A DNA stretch of 64,000 bases, taken from NCBI RefSeq assembly GCF_022348165.1, contig NZ_JAKRFI010000002.1, positions 372,001-436,000 of the forward strand, in the 5' to 3' direction. This document shows, piece after piece, positions 18,929 to 26,473 of the stretch. Source of the stretch: Halomonas sp. McH1-25. Lineage in GTDB: Bacteria; Pseudomonadota; Gammaproteobacteria; Pseudomonadales; Halomonadaceae. The notes beneath the pieces were generated by a model. The model was not told where the DNA came from. It saw only the letters and a list, made by a program, of their open reading frames with translations, and ran no database searches. Both the position numbers and the translations under genes were made by a program. Every line of letters begins with the position of its first letter. The first letter of the stretch is position 1.

Positions 18929-20272
18929 TCAGGCCAGTTCGCCGATGGTCTCGCCAAGCACGTTGATGAGCCGGTCGATCTCGGCGCGCTCGACGATGAA
19001 GGGTAGGCCGAGCTGGATGGTATCTCCGCCATAGCGTACGTAGAAGCCCTTTTCCCAGCACTTCATGGCAATTTCATAGGGGCGCCGTGCCGGCTCGCCA
19101 GGGTGGCTCTCGATCTGCAGGGCGCCGGCAAGCCCATAGTTGCGTATGTCGCTGATATAACGAGTGCCCTTGAGGCTATGTATCGCCTCCTCGAAGACTG
19201 GGCTCATCTCTTTGACACGCTCGATCAGGCGATCGTTTTCGAGCACATCCAGCGCAGCGAGCGCCGCGGCACAGGCCACTGGATGCCCCGAATAGGTGTA
19301 ACCGTGGGGAAGCTCCAACATATAGTCAGCTCCCCCTTGTTCCATGAAGGTCTGATAGATGTCGCGCTGCACGATAACGCCGCCCATGGGGACTGCGCCG
19401 TTGGTCAGTTGCTTGGCGACGTTCATGATGTCCGGCACCACGCCGAACTCCTCGGCGCCGGTCATAGACCCCATGCGCCCGAAGCCGGTGATGACCTCGT
19501 CGAAGATCAGCAGGATATCGTGGTGGTCGCAGATTTCACGCAAGCGCTGCAAATATCCCCTGGGCGGTGGAATCACCCCGGCCGAGCCGGCCATGGGCTC
19601 GACGATCACGGCGGCAATGTTGGAGGCGTCGTGCAAGGCGATCAACTCCAGTAGGTCTTCGGCGCGCTCGGCGCCACGCTCGGGCATGCCTCTCGTGAAG
19701 GCATTTTCCTTCAGCAGAGTGTGGGGCAGGTGATCCGCATCGACGCCCTGGCCGAATAGTGTACGGTTGGCGCCGATACCGCCGAGGCTGAAACCACCGA
19801 AGTTGACGCCGTGATAGCCCTTGGCCCGGCCGATGAGCTTGGTCTTGGCAGGCTTGCCTTTCTTGCGCCAATAGGCACGGGCGATCTTCAGCGACGTGTC
19901 GGCGCTCTCGGAGCCGGAACCGGTGAAGAACACATGATCCAGCCCTGGCGGGGTCAGCCCGCGAATGCGATGAGCCAGTTCGAAGGCCTTGGGATGGCCG
20001 TACTGGAATGCCGGCGCATAGTCCAGTTGCCGCAGCTGTTGCGCGACCGCTTCGGCAATCTCGGCACGGCCATGTCCCGCACCGCAGGTCCACAGACCGG
20101 ACAGACCATCATAGATGCGGCGCCCATCAGCATCGGTGAAATAGCTACCTTCGGCCCCGACAATGATCCGCGGATCGCGTTTGAATTGGCGATTGCCCGT
20201 ATAGGGCATCCAGTAGGCGTCCAACTGGTCCGGGGTCAGACCCGCGCCGTGATGAGACACTGACTCTGCCAT
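18929..20272 (-). CDS. Class III omega-amino acid:pyruvate aminotransferase
   Basis: 447-residue PLP-dependent aminotransferase of the beta-alanine/omega-amino acid:pyruvate type. The N-terminal YWMPYTGNRQFK opening is characteristic of this group. LIFDEVITGFGR carries the PLP aspartate, and NVAKQLTNGAVPMGG carries the Schiff-base lysine. Likely substrates are beta-alanine, taurine-like or other omega-amines, with pyruvate as acceptor. It is divergent from hglS across 172 bases, suggesting shared control and perhaps amino acid or polyamine breakdown. The exact substrate is not decidable here. Confidence 0.85.
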   Translation of the reverse strand: MAESVSHHGAGLTPDQLDAYWMPYTGNRQFKRDPRIIVGAEGSYFTDADGRRIYDGLSGLWTCGAGHGRAEIAEAVAQQLRQLDYAPAFQYGHPKAFELAHRIRGLTPPGLDHVFFTGSGSESADTSLKIARAYWRKKGKPAKTKLIGRAKGYHGVNFGGFSLGGIGANRTLFGQGVDADHLPHTLLKENAFTRGMPERGAERAEDLLELIALHDASNIAAVIVEPMAGSAGVIPPPRGYLQRLREICDHHDILLIFDEVITGFGRMGSMTGAEEFGVVPDIMNVAKQLTNGAVPMGGVIVQRDIYQTFMEQGGADYMLELPHGYTYSGHPVACAAALAALDVLENDRLIERVKEMSPVFEEAIHSLKGTRYISDIRNYGLAGALQIESHPGEPARRPYEIAMKCWEKGFYVRYGGDTIQLGLPFIVERAEIDRLINVLGETIGELA

Positions 20273-20444
20273 GCTACCGACCTCGATTGTTATTTCGTTG
20301 TAAGCGTTCTTTTGCCGGATACTCGGCGTAACTTTTGTTACGTTACCTCCAGATGGATTTAATGTCAGGCCCGCAAAAAATTAACTTTATACTTGCCCAT
20401 TACAAGATATAGCGCCATTACGCGCGCCAGGGAGGCATGAGCCA

Positions 20445-21806
20445 ATGAGTCACCAGACATTCGTTTCCCCAAATGAGATCCGCGATCGCTTTTCCAAGGC
20501 CATGTCGGCCATGTACCAGGCCGAAGTGCCCCAGTACGAAACCCTGCTCGAGCTGGTCGATCGGGTCAATCAAGAAACCCTCGAGCGTGACCCGGCGCTG
20601 GCCGAGCACCTGGCGTCCTATGATGAGCTGAATCGCCTGGGGGTCGAACGCCATGGCGCCATTCGGGTGGGCACCGCCTCGGAACTGGCAACGCTGCGCC
20701 GGCTCTTTGCCGTGATGGGGATGGTTCCGGTCGGCTACTACGACCTGTCGGAAGCCGGCGTGCCCGTGCATTCGACGGCCTTTCGCCCCATCGACGATGA
20801 CGCCTTGGCCTACAACCCCTTCCGTGTGTTCACGTCCCTGCTGCGTCTCGAGCTGATCGAAAGCGACGCCCTACGTGAGCGAGCCGCGAGGATCCTCGCC
20901 AATCGCGACATCTTTACCGCGGGCGTACGTGAGCTGATTTCCCGCCACGAGTCGCAGGGCGGGCTCACCGATGAAGATGCCGAGCGCTTCGTGAGCGAGG
21001 CGCTGGAAACCTTCCGCTGGCACAAGGATGCCACGGTGGATCTGGACACCTACGAGGCGCTTCACGCCGAGCACCGGTTGATCGCCGACGTGGTCTGCTT
21101 CCGGGGGCCGCACATCAATCACCTGACACCGCGCACCCTGGACATCGACGAGGCTCAGCGGCGCATGCCGCAGGCGGGGATGAATCCCAAGGAGGTCATC
21201 GAGGGCCCCCCGCGTCGTGACTGCCCGATCCTGCTGCGCCAGACCAGCTTCAAGGCGCTGGAAGAATCGATCCGCTTCGCCGGCGAACGCCAGGGCACTC
21301 ACACGGCGCGCTTCGGTGAAATCGAGCAGCGCGGCGTGGCACTGACCGCCAAAGGTCGTGAACTCTACGACCGGCTGCTCGGCGAATCGCGTCGTCGAAC
21401 GGCAGGGCTGGACAATGCCGAACATCAGCGCGTCCTGGGCGAGGTCTTCAGCGACTTCCCCGACACGCAAGCGGAGCTGCGCCGTCAGAAGCTGGCATTC
21501 TTCGAATATCGGTTGACCGAGGCCGGGCGCAAGTCAGGCAAGGTGAGCGACACGGATATCGAGGCGTTGGTCGAGCGGGGTCTCGTGGAGGCTCGACCGA
21601 TCACCTACGAAGACTTCCTGCCGGTCAGTGCCGCAGGTATCTTCCAATCGAACCTCGGCGGTGGCCGCAACGATGCCTACGCAGGCAACGCGAACCGCGA
21701 CGCCTTCGAGGCCGCCCTGGAAGGCAAGGTACTCGATGAGCTGTCGCTCTACGCCGAACGTGAGAGGGCGTCTTGCCAGTCGGTCCTGCAGGCGTTGCAA
21801 AACTAG
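20445..21806 (+). CDS. hglS: 2-oxoadipate dioxygenase/decarboxylase HglS (DUF1338, YdcJ-like)
   Basis: 453-residue non-heme iron enzyme that converts 2-oxoadipate to D-2-hydroxyglutarate in lysine (D-lysine/aminoadipate) catabolism. The metal ligands reported for Pseudomonas putida HglS (H70, H226, E294) occur here at the same numbers: RHGAIRVG, INHLTPRTLD and GEIEQRG. VFTSLLRLELI and VCFRGPHINHL are further family signatures. GGGAGGC precedes the start. It is divergent from the aminotransferase, and other lysine genes are not in view. Confidence 0.9.
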   Translation: MSHQTFVSPNEIRDRFSKAMSAMYQAEVPQYETLLELVDRVNQETLERDPALAEHLASYDELNRLGVERHGAIRVGTASELATLRRLFAVMGMVPVGYYDLSEAGVPVHSTAFRPIDDDALAYNPFRVFTSLLRLELIESDALRERAARILANRDIFTAGVRELISRHESQGGLTDEDAERFVSEALETFRWHKDATVDLDTYEALHAEHRLIADVVCFRGPHINHLTPRTLDIDEAQRRMPQAGMNPKEVIEGPPRRDCPILLRQTSFKALEESIRFAGERQGTHTARFGEIEQRGVALTAKGRELYDRLLGESRRRTAGLDNAEHQRVLGEVFSDFPDTQAELRRQKLAFFEYRLTEAGRKSGKVSDTDIEALVERGLVEARPITYEDFLPVSAAGIFQSNLGGGRNDAYAGNANRDAFEAALEGKVLDELSLYAERERASCQSVLQALQN

Positions 21807-21824
21807 TGCGGTTCGTCCATTTGC

Positions 21825-21856
21825 GGCCCTCCCTGCCCTGAGGCGAGGGCCTCTTT
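21825..21856. terminator. Possible bidirectional terminator between hglS and the CocE gene
   Basis: An inverted repeat GGCCCTC (21825-21831) and GAGGGCC (21845-21851) lies between the two convergent stop codons and is followed on the plus strand by TCTTTC. The stem is short and the loop is 13 bases. Confidence 0.45.
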
Positions 21857-23901
21857 CAAACGAGGTCGCGCGGGATCTCCTCGTCCCAGCTCTTGGCAAA
21901 GACCCGGCTGTCGCCCTCAAAGGCGTCCAGCGTCGCACGCAGGCGAAAGCTGTCTGCATTGGACGTCATCAAGGTTCGGGTCACGCTGCGTACCATCCAG
22001 TCGCCGCGTCGGAAACTGCGCTCCCATTCGGTCCAGCCGCTCAGACTGTCATAGTTGCCATAAGCATAGCTGTAGCGTTCGACGACCCGCGACGTGAGTT
22101 CGAGATCGATGTCATCGAGGCGAAAGGTGCCCTGGTCATTGATGACTTCGAGCGTGGTCCGATCATTGGCCAGGTCACGTATCACTCGCCACGCTTCTTG
22201 GCTCGGTTGTATCAGGGACACCGCTAGCGGCGGTGCGGCCTCGGGCGGGCCAAACTGGGTCAGTGCCGCTTCTTCCTGAGGCTGGGTCTCGCGGCACGGC
22301 AGGATCAGTCGACAGCCGGCAGGATGAACGGTCAGTGTGACGGGGACGGGGGACGGCCATGCCAGCGGCCAATAGCTGGTCGAGAGCGAGAGCCGGATGG
22401 CATTGCCCACCGGAAAGTGTTGCGCGATGTGTTTGAGCGGTACGCGAACGCGATAGCGCTTGCCGGGCTCCAGTGGCTGGGGGAATTCGTCGCTGTCACG
22501 GTGGGTCAGGTTGAGCAGGCCATAGGAAATTCGGGTTGCCTTGTCGTCTTGGGCAATGTCGCTGAGCCGTAGCGCCACCATCGCCACCGGCTGGTCGGCT
22601 GCGATGTCGAGCTCGACAACGGGTTGCCCGCAAATCTCGATGGCCTGCTCGAGCCGCGCCGTTTGGAAGATCAGCGAGCCGCCGTCCTCGTCGCGCTGAT
22701 CGTGAGGCAGGTCCGGCGGGGCGTTGTAGGAACACCACTTGCCGGCATACAGCCCGACCGACAGCGGCGAGCGTACCGCGAGAGGCGTCCCGTCGTCGTG
22801 TGTTCCAGAAACTGCAGCTTCCTGGGCGGCCGGCATCAGGTCATGACCGCTGGTGAGGCGAAAGTGCTGCGATTCGATCCGCGGCGATGGCCAGCTCGGT
22901 TCTGCGACCCAGCGCCCCGGGCGCATGTCATAGCGGGCCGACGGCGGCACCGATTCCTGCATCCATACGCGCAGCATGGGCTCGTCCATGATGCCCGTTT
23001 CCTGGCCCTTCAACCAATAGTCCCACCAGCGCAGCGACTCCTGCAAAAAGCCGATGGCGGGGCCCGGAACGCCAAGGTGGGGATACTTGTGCGCCCAAGG
23101 GCCGACCAGGCCCTTGCGTGGCACGTCGAGCCCCGCGAGCAACCGGAACACGGCATTGCAGTAACCGTCGGCCCAGCCGCTAACGGCATAGACAGGGCAG
23201 CGAATGCGCGAGAAGTCCTCGCAGACCGAGCCATGCTTCCAGTAGTCGTCGCGGCGCTGATGCTGTAGCCAGGTCGCCAGCCATAATCCGCTACCCTCAA
23301 GACGCTCCTGCCACATTTCCCGCCAGCGCTCACCGACCAGCAGCGGATCGGGCGGGCAGGTGTTGGTATCGAACATGGTCGAGGCCCAGGACAGATTGTC
23401 GCCGAGCAGGCAGCCACCCATGTGATGGACGTCATCGGCGTAACGATCGTCGGTCGAGCACAGCGTGATGACGGCTTTCAGCTCGGGCGGTTGCAGTGCC
23501 GCGATCTGCAAGCCATTGAACCCGCCCCAGGAGATGCCGATCATGCCTACATCGCCGGTACACCAGGGTTGCTGGCCCAGCCAATGCAGGATCGCGACGC
23601 CGTCGTCGAGTTCCTGTTGCAGGTATTCGTCGGTCAGCACGCCGTCCGACTCGCCGCTACCGCGGATGTCCACACGTACCCCGGCGTAGCCATGGCCGGC
23701 CCAGTAGGCGTGCGTTTGCACATCGCGCATCGCGGTCATGTCACGCTTGCGATATGGCAGGTACTCGAGAATCGCCGGCACCGGATCGCTCTCGGCATCC
23801 ACCGGGCGCCAGATACGTACGCCCAGTCGGCAGCCATCGGCCAACGTGATGAAGCCTTCTTCCTCCTGGACGTCGCGGGGGAAATCGCTGACGATATGCA
23901 T
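21856..23901 (-). CDS. CocE/NonD family hydrolase (peptidase S15-like)
   Basis: 681-residue alpha/beta hydrolase of the X-Pro dipeptidyl-peptidase/cocaine esterase class. The nucleophile is S124 in GISWGG. The acid and base are probably in the WADGYCN and GPWAHKYPH segments. A C-terminal jelly-roll (XPDH_C-type) domain fits residues from about 340. No signal peptide is seen. It lies 60 bases downstream of an ATP-grasp gene on the same strand, so the two are likely one operon, back-to-back with the cyanophycin operon. It may hydrolyse an amide or ester product, but no substrate is shown. Confidence 0.82.
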   Translation of the reverse strand: MHIVSDFPRDVQEEEGFITLADGCRLGVRIWRPVDAESDPVPAILEYLPYRKRDMTAMRDVQTHAYWAGHGYAGVRVDIRGSGESDGVLTDEYLQQELDDGVAILHWLGQQPWCTGDVGMIGISWGGFNGLQIAALQPPELKAVITLCSTDDRYADDVHHMGGCLLGDNLSWASTMFDTNTCPPDPLLVGERWREMWQERLEGSGLWLATWLQHQRRDDYWKHGSVCEDFSRIRCPVYAVSGWADGYCNAVFRLLAGLDVPRKGLVGPWAHKYPHLGVPGPAIGFLQESLRWWDYWLKGQETGIMDEPMLRVWMQESVPPSARYDMRPGRWVAEPSWPSPRIESQHFRLTSGHDLMPAAQEAAVSGTHDDGTPLAVRSPLSVGLYAGKWCSYNAPPDLPHDQRDEDGGSLIFQTARLEQAIEICGQPVVELDIAADQPVAMVALRLSDIAQDDKATRISYGLLNLTHRDSDEFPQPLEPGKRYRVRVPLKHIAQHFPVGNAIRLSLSTSYWPLAWPSPVPVTLTVHPAGCRLILPCRETQPQEEAALTQFGPPEAAPPLAVSLIQPSQEAWRVIRDLANDRTTLEVINDQGTFRLDDIDLELTSRVVERYSYAYGNYDSLSGWTEWERSFRRGDWMVRSVTRTLMTSNADSFRLRATLDAFEGDSRVFAKSWDEEIPRDLV

Positions 23902-23961
23902 GGCCTGCTCCCTGTAGCGTTACCTGTTTTCCTTACGCTTCACCTCGATGAAGAAGGGCCG

Positions 23962-25263
23962 TTAGCCAACGATGTCCTCGAACTCGAAATGCAGCTGCTC
24001 GGCAAGTCGTGCATAGTTTTCTTCCAGCGCGGCATCGTCGTCTGCCCCCATCCAGGCGTAAGCCAGGGCAAAACTGTAGCTGTCTTGCTCGGGAAGGGAC
24101 GACAGGCGCGTACCGACCTCTACCTGCACCGAGATCCGGGTGCCGGGATACGCCTGCTGCAATGCCTCGATTTCCTCGCTGCTCGGCACTCGGCTGACCG
24201 TGGCATCGACGAAGAACACGCGGTAGAAGAACGTGCCAGCGACCTTGAAACATCCTTGACGGCTCGGCATGTCAGGTGCCTGACCCAGCGCCAGATCGAC
24301 GGTCACTTGCTGGTGGCTGACCCCGTCGACCTTTTCGAACAGGTCGCAATGCGATTGGGCGATGCGGGTATTGATTTCCAGCAGCCAGATGCGGTCTTGC
24401 ACTTCGTCCCAGAAATACTCGATGTTGAAGGCGGCATTGTCATAACCGATATGAGCCATGATCTGGCGGGTGAGCTGCCGCATCTTGTCCTGAATGGCGG
24501 AAGGAAGGCGGGACGGGTAGCGATAATAGAAAAAGCTCAGGACTTGTGGATAGCGAATCGAGTCGACGATGCCATACGGGACGACATCGCCCTCGAATAC
24601 GTAACCTTCGACCGTGCATTGCCAGCCGCCAATGATCTCTTCCGCCATGCAATGGCCGCCATCGACCGCGCGGACGTCGTCAGGCAGATTGGCATGCTCC
24701 AGTACGAAGTTGAAAGGCTCAGAGATGGTACCGATGCCTTCACATAGCCGCGTTACGGCATAGGTGAAGTCTTCGGGACTGTCGATGCGAAACCCCAGTC
24801 TTGAGCCCGACGATTTGATCGGCTTGACGAAAAAGGGAAAGTACAACCCTGCCTCGCCGATATGCTGGAGTGCCTGGTCATCGAAGGGATCGAAGGCGGT
24901 AAAGCGGGGAATGTACTCGGCGATCACTTCACGTTGTACGAGTCGGCTCCAGTACTTATGCTCGCATTTGAGCAAGCTCTCGAGGCTGGTGGAACGCGTG
25001 CCGAAGCGTTCGCAGAGCAACGGCAGCATGGTCGAGACGGGAAAATCCATGTAGCCGACGATGGCATCGATAGGCTCATCGAACTCGTTCAGGCGGGTTT
25101 CGGCGCTAGTCAGCATATCTTCGATCGGAAAGATTTCCGTGTCGTAGACTTCCGCCGGCTCGATCACTCCATGGAACCGGTAGTTCTCGGCCCCTCGCAA
25201 ACCTTCGAGCCGTTCACGGTTGCGCATATCCAGCCCGACAACAAACACGTTCCGAACACTCAT
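23962..25263 (-). CDS. ATP-grasp domain ligase of unknown substrate
   Basis: 433-residue protein with an ATP-grasp fold. FFVKPIKSSGSRLGF is the ATP-binding lysine strand, and NIEYFWDEVQDRIWLLEINTR carries the metal-binding Glu/Asn at the end of the fold. An N-terminal pre-ATP-grasp domain begins RNVFVVGLDMRNRER. Such enzymes join a carboxylate to an amine or thiol through an acyl-phosphate. GGAGGCG precedes the start. It is first in an operon with a CocE/NonD hydrolase and divergent from cphB-cphA-iadA, so a peptide or amide substrate is plausible. No substrate can be named. Confidence 0.8.
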   Translation of the reverse strand: MSVRNVFVVGLDMRNRERLEGLRGAENYRFHGVIEPAEVYDTEIFPIEDMLTSAETRLNEFDEPIDAIVGYMDFPVSTMLPLLCERFGTRSTSLESLLKCEHKYWSRLVQREVIAEYIPRFTAFDPFDDQALQHIGEAGLYFPFFVKPIKSSGSRLGFRIDSPEDFTYAVTRLCEGIGTISEPFNFVLEHANLPDDVRAVDGGHCMAEEIIGGWQCTVEGYVFEGDVVPYGIVDSIRYPQVLSFFYYRYPSRLPSAIQDKMRQLTRQIMAHIGYDNAAFNIEYFWDEVQDRIWLLEINTRIAQSHCDLFEKVDGVSHQQVTVDLALGQAPDMPSRQGCFKVAGTFFYRVFFVDATVSRVPSSEEIEALQQAYPGTRISVQVEVGTRLSSLPEQDSYSFALAYAWMGADDDAALEENYARLAEQLHFEFEDIVG

Positions 25264-25618
25264 GATCGCCTCCTGGCACGAGCTCGGCAGTTGCAGTCCT
25301 TGCTACTGAGGCGCAATGGGTCGCAGACAAGGAGGGCAGCTTGCCCATGCCGGGCGTCAGGACAGGCATGGGAATTGCCGTTTATCGAAGCATAGCGGGT
25401 TATCGCTGCTGCGCTGGGGCAATATGCGGGAGCGCGGAAATCTCACTATTTCACAGCAACGACGTGGTCAGGCAGGGGAGTGGTCATTAACCTGGCTAGG
25501 GCAGTGCGTGGCTGTTATAAGTGAAGACGCGGGTTAGCGCATCATGCGCTACGACATTGCCGGTAGCGGTAATGATTCAGCGTTTTCTCAAAAAGCGTCG
25601 CTGGGCGACGAAGGGGAT
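25264..25618. promoter_or_regulatory. Divergent promoter region with two palindromes upstream of cphB
   Basis: 355 bases between the ATP-grasp gene and cphB. One inverted repeat has 8-bp arms CCCATGCC (25344-25351) and GGCATGGG (25365-25372) with a 13-base spacer. A second is a perfect 17-bp palindrome, TAGCGCAT-C-ATGCGCTA (25535-25551), about 68 bases before the cphB start. Both are operator-like. No regulator gene is adjacent. Confidence 0.5.
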
Positions 25619-26473
25619 ATGGCATCTCAACCCCCCACCGTATCCGGCCACATCGTGGCCATTGGCGGTGCCGAGGACAAGACTTCCGAACTCGCCATCC
25701 TTCGACGGGTTTTCGAGCTTGCTCCTCAAGACAGCGATGAAGTCGCCATCATCGCCACGGCCAGCAGCATTCCCGAACAGCTCCTGCCTTGCTACGAAGC
25801 GGCTTTCTCTCGCGTGGGCGCGAGCCGGATCCATGCGCTGGACATTCAGGATCGCAAGCAAGCCGCCGATGCCGACAATGTCCGGTTGATCCAGCGAAGC
25901 GGCGTGATTTTCTTCACCGGAGGCGACCAGCTTCGCCTGACCAATGTCTTCGGCGGTTCGGCCACGCTGCGGGCCATCCGCGAGCGTTTGCGGGCGGGTG
26001 CCGTCGTGGCAGGGACCAGTGCCGGTGCCGCAGCCATGCCAAGCACCATGATCTATAACGGTGCGGCGGCAGACGCCTTGCGCAAGGGGGCGGTCAACAT
26101 GACCTTCGGTCTGGGCTTCGTCCGCGGCATGGTCATCGACAGCCACTTCCTCGAGCGTGGTCGATTCACACGGCTCATGGAAGTGGGGGCCAGCAATCCC
26201 GAACAGTTGGGCGTCGGCATCGGCGAAGATGCGGGTGTCATCATTCATCCGAACCGCATCCTGGAAACCATCGGCCCGGGACACGTCATCATCATCGATA
26301 GCCGGGACCTGGCGAGTTCCAATATCGCGGAGCTGAGCATGGGCGAGCCGGTCGCCATCGAGAACATGATCCTGCACGCCATGGTCAGTGGCCATGGCTA
26401 CGATATCGATGCGCGGCGTTACCTCGTCGCCGACGAGCTCAACGCCATCCTGGCGGAGAGACAAGCGCGATGA
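25619..26473 (+). CDS. cphB: Cyanophycinase
   Basis: 284-residue serine exopeptidase (family S51) that degrades cyanophycin to beta-Asp-Arg dipeptides. The nucleophile is S134 in GTSAGAAAM. Supporting residues are Q103 in GGDQ, D174/H176 in DSHFLERGR and E203. These sit two positions after the corresponding Synechocystis residues (S132, H174 and so on). The ATG at 25619 follows AAGGGG; the frame extends 25 codons upstream across the palindrome and is not preferred. No signal peptide is seen, so it is an intracellular form. Its stop overlaps the cphA start. Confidence 0.92.
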   Translation: MASQPPTVSGHIVAIGGAEDKTSELAILRRVFELAPQDSDEVAIIATASSIPEQLLPCYEAAFSRVGASRIHALDIQDRKQAADADNVRLIQRSGVIFFTGGDQLRLTNVFGGSATLRAIRERLRAGAVVAGTSAGAAAMPSTMIYNGAAADALRKGAVNMTFGLGFVRGMVIDSHFLERGRFTRLMEVGASNPEQLGVGIGEDAGVIIHPNRILETIGPGHVIIIDSRDLASSNIAELSMGEPVAIENMILHAMVSGHGYDIDARRYLVADELNAILAERQAR

